Source of the DNA: Macropodus opercularis | Taxonomy: Eukaryota; Chordata; Actinopteri; Anabantiformes; Osphronemidae | Direction: 5' to 3' | DNA length: 64,000 bases | Assembly (NCBI GenBank): GCA_030770545.1 | Contig: CM061094.1 | Coordinates: 4,325,001 to 4,389,000, forward strand | Part shown: positions 27,502-38,184 of the stretch, piece after piece | Position numbering within the stretch: position 1 is the first letter of the stretch | How the letters are laid out: each line of letters starts with the position of its first letter | The notes under the pieces: generated by a model | Databases searched by the model: none | Seen by the model: the letters and a program-made list of their open reading frames with translations, nothing else | What the model was told of the DNA's origin: nothing | Translations under genes and position numbers: made by a program

Positions 27502-27732
27502 CACTGAACAAAATTTTAAATGCATCACTTTGTTTTAGCCCCCATTTTCCAGAGCTGAACTCAAAGCTCTAAGACGTTTTCTATATATACCAAAGAGCTA
27601 TTTCTCTCAGAAATCTGTCTATCAAGATGCTGATTAGACAGCATGATTATGCCTTAGGCTGGCCATGAGTTAGATTTCAGCTCATGAAACATGGGGGCAA
27701 AAACAAAACTGCATGTATAATTTTGTTCAGTG
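27502..27732. mobile_element. Tc1-family MITE with TIRs and TA target site
   Basis: The left end CACTGAACAAAATT is mirrored at the right end by AATTTTGTTCAGTG, with TA immediately outside both ends (27500-27501 and 27733-27734). Inverted similarity continues inward through TTTTGTTTT and GCCCCCAT for about 65 bp. The interior includes CAAGATGCTGATTAGACAGC and CCTTAGGCTGGCCA, words of a widespread fish Tc1-like transposon whose transposase is absent here. It is an internally deleted 231-bp derivative, moved in trans if at all. Confidence 0.85.
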
Positions 27733-28337
27733 TATAATCAAATTCAATACTGTAAGCAAACATATGATTACAAGCAACCATAGTGCTGTTGTTGTGATGT
27801 CTTTTTAATCCATGGATGAATATACAATTGTTTAAAAAGTTTGACCTCACAATGTTTCCCTCTTATCAAAACAATAGTTTTTAAAACTTTTCAGGATCCA
27901 GATGCTGCTCATTTTCTATCCTATCAGCAAGTTCATTTTCTTTATTTGCATTCAAGGTGCTTCCCAGGTGTATTTCAGTCCCTCATTACACGGCTAGAAT
28001 AAAAATCAGCATGGCTCTGTGACTCAAGGACAAGTGAAAAAGTGCTCTCTATGAAACAAATGCTTTTAAGTAAAAACTTTGAATGTAGTTGTTAATGTTG
28101 TTGTGGCTTTGAAACCTGTGTTTCTTCAATGTTTGTTTATTCTTACCACTGCAAGAAGTGGTAAGAATAAAATGTTGTGTATGTGAGAGTGTGTGCAGTT
28201 ATTTCTGGCAGAGGGACAACCTGTGACTCTGAGATAATGGTTCTTCATAGAGTGTGTGCAAGTGTGTGTTGGTGTGTCTGTAAGTGACTGTAGTTAGGTT
28301 CTGCCTGGTTTGTGTCTGTATATGATTTTCTATTTTA

Positions 28338-28339
<2 letters not shown>

Positions 28340-28392
<53 letters not shown>

Positions 28393-28442
28393 GTGTGTGT
28401 GTGTGTGTGCGTGTGTGTGCGAGAGAGAGAGAGCGAGAGAAA
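28340..28442. repeat. (TG)n followed by (GA)n microsatellite
   Basis: About 40 TG units with three CG interruptions, then about ten GA units. Confidence 0.97.
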
Positions 28443-29569
28443 GGGAGCCTGCTAGTGGCTTGTGCACACTTGCTATTTACTAGGAACCGCTGTTGTACTT
28501 TTCAATCAATACCCCAGTTCACCACACACACACACCATACACCGAAGCACCCATGAGAGTTCTTTGGTTTTATTAGGTAGGCCTGCTGCTTCTTTCTGGT
28601 GTGCCTGAGTTGACGGATAGGGTATTGAGAAAGGAGAAAAAGACGGAAGATTTATGCTGTGTCTAAGTAGTTCATGCAGCTATATCTGTATATCTGAAGT
28701 GTGAAATATATTTGTTTCCCACTTTTGCATCGTCAAATATTAAGTAAAGTAAGTTAAAGTAATTGTTTGTTTCTCCTGTCATATCACTATATGAGTATGA
28801 ACCGGGTACTTGTTTATTTATTGTACCATAAATCCACTATAATACTTTGCTTTTGCACTATCTCAGTTAAATGACCAACAAAGGATTTTGGACAACAATA
28901 TTGTACAGAACTTTGATATTAATTTGCCAGTTTGTACTTTTGTACTAATTTGTATTAAAAAATGTAAAATCGTGGCTTCAAAATGCAACTAGATAAAACA
29001 TTTCTTACCAAAATGCATTGTGCATGCTGTAATGCTCAATGTATTACCCAATAATTGCTGACAATAGCTGAAAAGTTTAAAACATTGTAAAGAGTAGCTG
29101 AAGATATCTGTGATCTGTGGCTGATAGAGACAAAAGTCTGGGTGTCAGTTTTATTACAATGGAGTGAAAAAAAAAATTGTAACTTAAATTTTCACCATTT
29201 GAAAACTATAAAAGATATTTACGATATACGGACGATTTATAGTCTGGAGAGTCGTTTAATGGTGTAAGTTAAGTTATTCAAGATGAAATGGAACAAATTA
29301 GAAGAGGATTTCAAGTTTTGAAGTTTTCCCCATTCATTTCAGTAGGAAAAAATGAAGCTGAAAACAGCTGAATATTATGGAATATAATGTGAAATGTTGG
29401 ATCCAAGCACAATTTTTCTTAAGAGGCTGAACATTTGGATATTTGAATGGTTTCTGTAGCTTAAATTATGCTGGACTATAAAATAATAAACTATGAAAAT
29501 TCAGATAACAGTACTGTTCAGCATTCACAGTATTGTGATGAAAGTTATACAATTGAGTCACTTGGCTGA

Positions 29570-29950
29570 GGGTTAGTACCAAATCTAATTTGGTAATCTG
29601 GAAAAAAGTCAAGAGATGGGTTGCAGCAGGTCAAAAGACTTTAATTGTAAGCTCAAAATCCTCAAACTAGTACTTCATCTATGAACTTCACCCGAAGATC
29701 TGTAACCCAGAGAGAGTAAAGGAAACACAGCACCTTTATCTATATGTGCATGTTATTGTTGGCCAAGAGGCCAGTTTCTCTCCCTGGCCAGACGGTGCTC
29801 TCACCACAGGACAGCTGGTCAACACCCGCTTCTCCATGTCTTCATTCTGCCTTCTTTACCTTCATCAGTATCCTCCTTTCCTCTAGTCCCCCATGAACAT
29901 CCTATCACCTTAATCCTTAATTACCCACCTCGCAGTACCCCCATATATTC
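29570..29950 (-). mobile_element. Possible solo LTR relic (minus strand)
   Basis: Read on the minus strand there is a TATA-like ACATATAGATAAAGG near 29735, an AATTAAAG poly(A)-like signal near 29640, and a following CTGCTGCAACCC stretch, in the order of U3-R-U5. I see no clean TG/CA ends or target duplication and no internal retroviral genes. The call rests on overall layout only; an ordinary unique sequence is the alternative. Confidence 0.3.
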
Positions 29951-30617
29951 CTCTTTTCAATCATGCTTTTCCAATGATAAATGTGTTGAGCATTTGTGTC
30001 TCATTTTAACCTGTGTTACTTTCTCAGAGTTACATACACATGATAATTCTCATAGACTGTTTTTTTTATTGCAATTGCAATAAGAAATTTTCAAAAAGAA
30101 AGGCCACTGTGCATTTCTAAAACCCTCCCAGATTGTACCCTCTTGCAAATTGTAATTCTGAACAGACCCTCAGGGTGAAATATATGTCTGATTATTTGTC
30201 TCTGTCTTGTTCCTGAAGTATCAATACCATCATAATCATATCCTTTTATGTGCATATATATATAATTAAGTTTAAGGTTTGATGGAGGTCTAATTAATTA
30301 GACCCTAATTCATTTGGACATGTAACTGCACTTACTAAAGGAAATCTGTTTTCCAATAAAAACAATAGACTTATTTATTGTATCTACAGTGTGATAACCA
30401 ATGAAGACTACTCTATTAAAAGAGAGAAGACTTTACTGACTACTTTTATTAGGTAGAAATACTATATATACATTATGCATTCGTTTCCTCTCCTCTCTGT
30501 TTTTATTGTTAGCCTTATTGGATCTTCAGCGTTTATAATGTGATAATAAGGTGTGAAAATGGAGACAAAATGGAGCAGAGCCATGAGGATTGGGTCGACA
30601 CTTCGTTCCACTGGTCC

Positions 30618-30784
30618 CCTCTCTCTCTCTCTCACTCTCTCACTCTCTCACTCTCTCACTCTCACACACTCACACACTCACACTCTCACACTCTCACACA
30701 CTCACACACTCACACACTCACTCACTCACTCACTCACTCACTCACTCACTCACTCACTCACTCTCTCTCACACACACACACACA
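30618..30784. repeat. Compound (CT)n/(CA)n/(CTCA)n microsatellite
   Basis: CTCTCA, CACACT and a central run of about eleven CTCA units, ending in CA. Three overlapping Ser/Leu/Thr/His-rich frames over it are artefacts. Confidence 0.97.
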
Positions 30785-30884
30785 GCCAAGTGATGTTCAA
30801 CAGACCTAATCAGGAGGACAATGAATATGTCATTGACATCTTTGTTTAAGCCAAAGGTCTGTTAATGTGAATGTAATAATGTTT

Positions 30885-33800
30885 ATTCAATTCAATTCAA
30901 CTTTATTTATATAGCGCCAATTCACAACATCAGTTATCTCAGGGCACTTTACAAGTAAGGTTTTAAGACCTTACACAACTAAACCCAACAATTCCCACAT
31001 AGAGCAAGCTTTTAATTGTAGCCAATCGATAAATTGTACAGTTAAATAGCGACAGTGGAGAGGAAAAACTCCCTCTCTAACGAGGAAGAAACCTCCAGCA
31101 GACCCAGGCTCAGTGTGGGCGGCCATCTGCCTTGACCGGTTGGGGTGAGGGGATAGAGAAGAGAGAAAAGAACACAACCACAACAACAAAACAAGCAGCA
31201 ACAGAACACAGGCAGGATGGTTGGACCAGCAACTGAACACTGGAGACACACGACTCTGAGTCTGATGATACCTGTAGATGAGGATAGAGAGAGACAGAAG
31301 GGGAGAAGCACAACTAGGAGAGAAAAGGGACAAAGTTAGTCACATGTAGAAATGGAGGCATGTTAGTGGATAGAAGAAAAAGAGAAAAAAGAGCTCAGTC
31401 AATGAAGGACGTCCCCCAGCAGTCTAAGTCTATAGCAGCTTAACTAAGAGATGGTTCAGGGTGACCAGAACCATCTCTAACTATACGCTTTGTCAAAAAG
31501 AAAGGTTTTAAGCCTAGTTTTAAAACTAGAGAGGGTGTCTGCTTCTCGAACCTGGACTGGAAGCTGGTTCCATAGGAGAGGAGCTTGGTAGCTAAATGCT
31601 CTGCCTCCCGTTCTACATTTAGAAACTCTAGGAACCACAAGCAGACCAGCGCTCTGAGAACGAAGCGTTCTGTTGGGAGCATAAGGAGCGATGAGGTCTT
31701 TAAGATAAGATGGAGCTTTATTATGAAGAGCTTTGTAGGTGAGGAGAAGAATTTTGAATTCTATCCTAGTTTTGACAGGGAGCCAATGCAGAGAAGCTAA
31801 TGTTGGAGAAATGTGATCTCGCTTCCTAAGTCCAGTCAGAACTCTGGCTGCAGCATTTTGAATTAATTGGAGGATTTTCAAAGAGTTATTGGGACAACCT
31901 ATGAGTAGCGAGTTACAGTAGTCAAGCCTAGAGGTAACAAATGCATGGATTAATTTTTCAGCATCACTTTGTGAGAGGATGCTCCTAATTTTAGCAATAT
32001 TCCTCAGGTGGAAGTAGGCAGTTCTAGAGATTTCTTTAATATATGGTGTAAAGGACAGATCTTGGTCAACAATGACACCAAGGTTCCTCACAGTAGAACT
32101 TGAAGCTAACGTTATGTCATCCAGAGTAACAATCTGATTCAATAAAGAGTCTCTCTGGTTTTTAGCACCAATTATAATAACCTCAGTTTTATCTGAATTC
32201 AGTTGGAGAAAGTTATGGGACATCCAGGATTTGATATCATTTAAACAAGTTTGAAGTTTGACTAATTGGTTTGTTTCCTCTGGTTTCATGGACAAATATA
32301 ACTGAGTATCATCTGCATAGCAGTGGAAATTTATAGAATGTTTTCTAATAATATTACCAAGGGGAGACATGTAAAGACTGAAAAGTATTGGACCAAGCAC
32401 AGAACCCTGTGGAACTCCAAAGTTAATTCCTGTGCGGATGGAAGATTGATCATGAACATGGACGAATTAGAATCTGTTCAACAGATAAGACTTAAACCAT
32501 CCCAGTGCTTTTCCTTTAATCCCAATGCTATGTTCCAGTCTCTGCAATAGAATCTTGTGATCTATCGTATCAAATGCTGCACTAAGATCTAACAGGACAA
32601 GTACAGAAACTAGACCATTGTCTGAAGCTGTGAGAAGATCATTAGTGACTCTAATCAGAGCTGTTTCTGTGCTATGATGTAATCTGAATCCTGACTGGAA
32701 ATCTTCATATAGGTCATTTCTACGCAAGTGGTCACATAATTGTTTAGCTACGGTTTTTTCAAGAACTTTAGAAATAAAGGGCAGATTGGATATAGGCCTA
32801 TAATTTGCAAGTTCTCTAGGGTCAAGAGTAGGTTTTTTCAATAAAGGTTTGACCACAGCAACCTTAAAAGCCTGTGGTACGTAGCCTGTAACCAGCGATT
32901 GGTTGATTTGATTTAATATGGACGTGCTGATTAATGGAAGAATCTCTTTGAGTAATCTGGTTGGGATTGGGTCTAAGAGACAAGTAGCTGGTTTAGCAGA
33001 GTTAATTATTGAAGTTAACTCAGTGTGATCTATGGGGGAAAAACAGTTTAAGTAAGACATAGGTCTAACCAGCAGATCTAAGGCTGTTGGATCTGCAGAT
33101 CGGTTTATGACTTTTGTTGACAGATTCTGATAAATCTTTTCTCTAATGGTTATGATTTTATTGGTAAAGAAATTCATAAAGTCGTTGCTGCTGAGATTTA
33201 AAGGGACACTAGGCTCAACACAACTATGACTCTTAGTCAGCCTGGCTACAGTGCTGAAAAGAAACCTGGGGTTGTTTTTATTTTCCTCAATTAATGATGA
33301 ATAGTATGTGGTTCTAGCAACCCGAAGTGCTTTTTTATATAGTATTAAACTGTTTTTCCATGCTAGACAGGATTCACCTAATTTGTTGGAACGCCACAAT
33401 CTTTCTAGTTTTCGAGTCCTCTGCTTAAGGCTGCGGATCTCTGAGTTATACCATGGAGCCAACCTCCTCTGATTCACTGGCTTCTTCTTCAGAGGAGCAA
33501 CAGTGTCTAAAATTGTACGCAGTGAAGCTGCAGCACCATCAACAAGACAATCTACCTGCTCATGATTCAGATGACTGCTCTCCTCTGTGTAGCTACAAGG
33601 GAATGAGACAAAAGATGATGGAATCATCTCCTTAAATCTAACAACAGCATCATCAGATAAACATCTGCTGTAATAGAACTTATTTCCAACTGTTGTCAGG
33701 TCTGTTATGGTAAATTCAAATTTTATTAAGAAATGGTCAGATAACAGAGGGTTTTGAGGCAGAACTTTTAAATGATCAATCTCAACCCCATAAGTCAGGA

Positions 33801-34203
33801 CAAGATCGAGAGTATGATTAAGACAGTGAGTGGGTTCATTCACATGCTGACTAAAACCAATAGAATCCAGTAGTGAATTAAATGCAATGTTGAGACAGTT
33901 ACTGTCAACATCTACATGAATGTTAAAGTCGCCCACTACAATCACTTTATCTGTGCTGAGAACTAAGTTAGATAAAAACTCTGAGAATTCAGTTAAGAAC
34001 TCTGAATATGGACCAGGAGGACGGTAGACAACACAGAACACAACTGGTTTCTGGGTTTTACAGTCTGAGTGAGAAAGGCTCAGAGTGAGGCTCTCAAAAG
34101 AATTATAGTTATGTTTAGGGCTAGGAATAATTAATAAATCTGAGTTATATATTGCTGCTACTCCTCCACCTCTACCTGAACTTCTAGGAATATGATTACA
34201 ACG
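30885..34203 (-). mobile_element. L2-clade LINE, 5'-truncated, 3.3 kb, antisense to znf423
   Basis: On the minus strand the element carries an endonuclease-reverse transcriptase frame (31477-34200), about 590 bp of 3' UTR and an end of the form GCGCTATATAAATAAAG followed by TTGAATTGAATTG (30885-30910). This is the usual short-repeat tail of fish L2 LINEs. Its 5' end stops at about 34203, inside the endonuclease, as expected from incomplete reverse transcription. No ORF1 or promoter remains, so it cannot be autonomous. It lies about 137 bp upstream of znf423 exon 3. No convincing target duplication was found. Confidence 0.88.
31477..34200 (-). pseudogene. L2 LINE ORF2 (endonuclease + reverse transcriptase), truncated, one in-frame stop
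   Basis: A single minus-strand frame of 908 codons runs from the 5' truncation to a terminal stop and is broken only by TAA at 32467-32469. In order: the endonuclease part with GRGGGVAAIY, VVGDFNIH and the SDH motif; a linker; reverse transcriptase with NYRPISNLPF, LLDLSAAFDTIDH, then after the stop GVPQGSVLGP and the catalytic YADD; and an L2-type C-terminal tail ending near FLFDKAYS. The first part of the endonuclease is missing. The absence of frameshifts over 2.7 kb points to a recent insertion. The YADD, DLSAAFDT and PQGS motifs are standard for non-LTR reverse transcriptases; the L2 assignment follows from overall resemblance to fish L2/Maui-type elements and the 3' tail. Confidence 0.88.
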
Positions 34204-34219
34204 TTAAAAAAAATGAAAA

Positions 34220-34255
34220 AAGTCTTACATATGCTGAATATAAGTCTTACATATG
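34220..34255. repeat. 14-bp direct duplication at the LINE 5' junction
   Basis: AAGTCTTACATATG occurs at 34220-34233 and again at 34242-34255, just outside the 5' truncation of the L2 LINE and within the 90 bp before the exon 3 acceptor tract. It could be a short junction duplication from the insertion or an unrelated slippage event. Confidence 0.7.
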
Positions 34256-34339
34256 TTTAATAACTAATTGTAATTTTACTTTAGTACTTTATAATGTCTG
34301 CATTATTTTGAACTCTGTTGTATAATGTTTTTCTCACAG

Positions 34340-34549
34340 ACGTCTTGGCATCGGATAGAGAGGGAGAGGCCAAAGAAGGTCAAGTGCGAAGCACAGAGGA
34401 TGGAGAACAGGAGGAGCATGATGAACGGGATGACAGAGATCATGACGATGACCTAGATGATGAGTCCATCTTCACCTGTGACAATTGTCAACAGGACTTT
34501 GACTGCCTGGCTGAGCTTACTGAACACAGGACCAACCACTGCCCAGCTG
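34340..34549 (+). CDS. znf423: znf423 coding exon 3 (acidic linker and first zinc finger)
   Basis: A 210-bp exon, acceptor TTCTCACAG and donor GTGAG, phase 1 at both ends. It encodes residues 35-104: a very acidic stretch (about residues 54-76, Asp/Glu/His/Arg rich), then DDESIFTCDNCQQDF and the first C2H2 finger with C81, C84, H97 and H101 in C-x2-C-x12-H-x3-H spacing. The mammalian ZNF423 protein has DEDMEDESIYTCDHCQQDF at this point, which is the strongest single identification. In ZNF521 the corresponding finger reads differently (HSCDSCLQVF). The exon lies 137 bp downstream of an antisense LINE. Confidence 0.96.
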
Positions 34550-36185
34550 GTGAGATTGCTGAATGAATTGCTTTTTAAATTTGTCACTCTTTCCATACAT
34601 GTTAAAGGTATACCATGTGGTTAGTTATGCATAACATATTTTTGTTAGTTTAGTAAGTTTAGTACACTAGGAACATTGTTGTTAAGGCAAAAATACGAGG
34701 AATGAGAAAAAAGAATTGAATAATAGGAATAGGAAAGACATGACAAATAACTATAACAAAGAGTTTAAAGCTCAATTGTCTATAGTCTGCAGAGTTGCGT
34801 ATAATATTGTCCCACCAAAGGACAGCTCATCTGGTGGCTACAACACATGAAGAGATGTTCAGTAAATCTAACATCAGTTCTAGCTAAAGTGAAAGATAAT
34901 ATTTATTTATACTAACAGAGAGAGGAAGATTGAGCTGGTTACTTTGATTAAGTAACTTGGAGTAGTTCTGTAGATGAATTTTAAACCACATGGGTTAGAA
35001 TGTGGTTCTAAAATAATTTATGTCTGGTGTATAATTTCCTTTCCGTGAATCAGTTGGTGGGTTACTGAAAAGATTTTTTTACATCATACAGATTTTCCAA
35101 TTTTCTGGGTGGCTCACACCGTCTTCTCCATCTGAATACAGTTATACGCTTGTGTCCCACAGGGGCACACACGCACACACAAAAGCTGTTATTAGTACTG
35201 GTGTAATTAATGGAGGAGCTGAAAGGAACTCAGCTTGTTCCTACAGATTAAGCCAAGCACTTGCTTAACATGCCAACACATACACATAGTCTGCTTCGTA
35301 GCGTTTAAGTGTGTGTTTAGTTTTAATAGTAGAATGAAAAACTAGGGAGAGGAGGGATGAAGGACTTTGTCTAAACTGGTAAAGATAGTGTTCCAAGAGA
35401 CCAGTGTAATGTAGCTGGTGAGATTTCTGATTCCACAACATATCAGTTACCCATTGTATGACATTCAATTCCACTACAGCTAACGGTCTTAGGTCTCACA
35501 TAATAGTATAGTTCTTTAAATTACTTTGATGCAGTAATACAGGAAAACGTTTGACTTAATGAAGAGCCTCCATGGAAGTGCCAAAGGTACAGTACCAGGC
35601 CTGTACTGAGGAACAGAGCCACTGTTACAGCATGGGATATGGCATGCGATTTTAGCACAGAGTCTGCGGAGGGCTACATGTTGCTGAGTGAGGAAGCAGA
35701 GGAATTGTGAGAATGTGAGCAAAATAAATAAATAAAATGAAATTATAAAACATTTTTTTCCCTGGAGAAAGAGCAGTTGAGATTGCAGCGTAATCCCACA
35801 GCTCAGCGGGATGTGTGTGCACTTGCATGCAGGGGTTTGTTTACGTGGCTTCATGTATTGGTGTATATTTTTGTGTATGTAGTTGGTGTGTGTCTGTGAA
35901 AGTAGATGTGTGTATGAAGTTAGTAGTGGAACCATGGCTTTCTCATTATTGAGGAGAGGAGCTAAATTAAAACACATGGACTAAAGAATCCTTTTAAGAT
36001 CTGTTGTAAGACCCTATGGAGTGTAATGCATGGGCATTGGATGCTTGCACACTTACAGTATACACACCCATAGTAACACACACACAGAACTAGTATGTAC
36101 TTGTCTGTCCCTGAGCTGACCCAAAATAACCCAGGCATCAGTAATCTTGTTTGGGGTGACAGGCAAGCTTTGGTAGCTATGATTA

Positions 36186-36258
<73 letters not shown>
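36186..36258. repeat. (CA)n-(TA)n microsatellite
   Basis: A short CA run passes into about 31 TA units that abut the left end of the foldback element at 36256. The Tyr-Ile alternating frame is an artefact. Confidence 0.97.
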
Positions 36259-36261
<3 letters not shown>

Positions 36262-37200
36262 CGTTAAATCGCTTCATATGTTAAAAATAGTGTTTATGTC
36301 ACTGCAATTTACATGAATGCATAAATTATAAGATTGACATTTTTCTGTAATTACCTGGAAAAATGTTGTATATTGTCACTTCTTATTTTTACATCTGTAC
36401 ATACCAGATGCTGTCTTGAGAACCATTCTAGTTAGCATTCAGTTCAGTGCAGAAAAAGCTCTGTTATCTATGGTGCTAACTATACTGTTGTAGCAAATAG
36501 GTCCCAAGTTAGCAGCTAGCTGTGGCTGTAACACTCAATGGGTCCCAGGTGTAAGAGTGAAGCACCAAGTAATTCAGTGCCACTCTAACAGAAGGCCTAT
36601 AAAGAAGCACCATTAATTTGAGTGGAAATTGGACAACCACACTCATCCACAAATAGTGGCACAGATCAATGCCTCATGAATGTGTGTATAGACACTCACA
36701 CATGCCCTTGGACCCATACCTGGTTACTATAATGCCACATTAAAGTGCATGGGTCTGACAGCTCAGCTGGTTGTGCCAGCCAGTGTTTCATAGAGATTCT
36801 GCACCTCAATTACAATACTGTGTGGCACTGCAGCTTTAAGCCAGTGTGAAAGCTCTGCTTTAAATTGTGGATGAGATACTTGTTATTGTGTGGGTTCTTT
36901 GATGACATAAAACCCCCTCAAATTATTTTATCTAGCAAAGCGAGGACATTTTGTGTAGTCCTCAATAATGCTTTTCTTCCTTATCTGTACTCAAAGCCCT
37001 TTGACACTGCTTCTCATTCACCCAGCAGAAATGAATGTTGACTAGAATGGTTCTCAAGCCAGCATCTGGGATGGACAGATGTATAAATACCTTTTAAGAA
37101 GTGACAGTATACAACATTTTTCCAGGAGATTACAGGATATTGACAGCAACTGCAGAAAAATGTCAATGTCATAATTTATACATTCAGAAAAACGTATTAT
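36256..37200. mobile_element. Foldback-type DNA element with long terminal inverted repeats
   Basis: The left arm (about 36256-36441) and right arm (about 37025-37200) are inverted copies. The outer ATAATACGTT at 36256-36265 is mirrored by AACGTATTAT at 37191-37200. Inner parts match over long stretches, for example GGAAAAATGTTGTATA at about 36358-36373 against its complement near 37110-37125. GAGAACCATTCTAG also appears in both arms. The left arm has about 45 extra bases near 36266-36311. The interior lacks a transposase and holds a SINE 3' fragment (36968-37024). The superfamily is unknown, and the TA repeat at the left hides any target duplication. Confidence 0.75.
36968..37024 (-). mobile_element. 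SINE 3' fragment, same family as the 48.9-kb copy
   Basis: GCTTTTCTTCC...TGTACTCAAAGCCCTTTGACACTGC...CATTCACCCA aligns with the 3' body of the SINE at 48900-48975 with few differences. The fragment ends exactly where the right arm of the foldback element begins, so it was captured inside it or truncated by it. Confidence 0.65.
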
Positions 37201-37276
37201 GTGAAGGAACACCTAATAAACATTGACTTATTGGTGTTTTAGCTATGATTAAAGCCGTGTTAAAGTGAGTACCAGT

Positions 37277-37751
37277 TGTTACAAACTCGCAAACAAATGG
37301 AGCAGGGAGAGCCAGATTGCAGAACTCAGTTTAAATAAAGATTTATTAACAAAAAAAAACGACCCCAAAAAAAATCACAGCTAGGCTGAAGAATTCACAA
37401 ACCCTAAATTTGGATCAAGACTAATAAACATGAATTCACTAGCTATGCAGGAGTTAAGAATCCTAACTAAAAAAGAAACAGAAGCTTACTGACTAACAAA
37501 CTCAAAATCACAGCTCACAGACATACACTGGGCAAGTTAGAGGTTAGAAGTGGATGTGAAAACAGATAGAATTGCAGCCGGACTGGGAATGACTCATTAG
37601 CAGAGGTAATGTGGAACAGGTGGGTATAAATACAAACATGAAATAATGAATGATTACAAACAGGTGTGGAAGAGCTGACGAGGAACAAACAGACGAAGAA
37701 GAATAGAGGGTCTGTACTGCCGCCTAGCGACTGGAAGACTGATTCGCCACA
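37277..37751 (-). mobile_element. Solo LTR, gypsy-like (minus strand)
   Basis: On the minus strand the 475-bp unit starts TGTGGCGAATC and ends TTTGTAACA. It contains a TATTTATACCCACC TATA-like box near 37625 and an AATAAATCTTTATTTAAAC poly(A) signal near 37345, followed by a GCAATCTGGCTCTCC stretch as in the R-U5 of fish Ty3/gypsy LTRs. The flanking pentamers CCAGT (37272-37276) and CCAAT (37752-37756) differ at one base, consistent with an aged 5-bp target duplication. No internal genes are present, so it is a solo LTR left by recombination. Confidence 0.75.
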
Positions 37752-38133
37752 CCAATAAGTTAAAAAAGCTCTATGGTGGTCTAAGTGCAGACCATTTACC
37801 ATATTACATAATAGTTTAAATATTCTACTGCAAAATTGCATCTAAAATAAAGTTTTTTTTACTATAATACTACAATAAATAAACATTTTGGCAAAATATT
37901 CTTATGAAATATGATTTGGTCATGCTTCAACTGAGGTTAAAACATGTGTACAAACGGTGCAGTCTTTTTTTGGGAAATGTTTATTGCATAATGTTTTAAT
38001 GTAATAGTTAAGATGATCTGGATGAGTGTATATTGTGTGTAATGTCTATTGTACAATGTACTTTAGGTGCCTGCTACTTTTAATACTTTTGATATGAGCC
38101 CATGTCCTATGTGTAAAGCTCTGCATGTGTGAG

Positions 38134-38184
38134 TGAGACCCAGTAAATCAGGGGAGTGACACTCCCCTGATTCACTGGGTCTCA
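38134..38184. repeat. 51-bp near-perfect palindrome
   Basis: Arms 38134-38158 and 38160-38184 are inverted copies of 25 bp with one mismatch, around a single central A at 38159. The ends are TGAGACCCAG and CTGGGTCTCA. No TE termini are visible beyond the arms. The transcribed form would be a 25-bp hairpin with essentially no loop. Confidence 0.95.

Larger units (their letters stand above)
22703..34339 (+). other. znf423: znf423 intron 2 (11.6 kb)
   Basis: GTTAGT donor to TTTTTCTCACAG acceptor. Contains microsatellites (23052-23145, 26421-26488, 28340-28442, 30618-30784), a Tc1-type MITE at 27502-27732, a possible LTR relic near 29570-29950, and an antisense L2 LINE at 30885-34203. A segment at 23515-26400 with several short open frames shows only pyrimidine- or TG-rich translations. 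A TGCAAATGTCATT word is duplicated in tandem near 24617-24643. Confidence 0.85.

Noticed and set aside
22640..34549. ZNF521 or a SALL/FOG gene as alternative identity
   Set aside because: The N-terminal motif is shared, but VEEGES, DDESIFTCDNCQQDF and GDDDP..LSWV..SSPSSKD match ZNF423 specifically.
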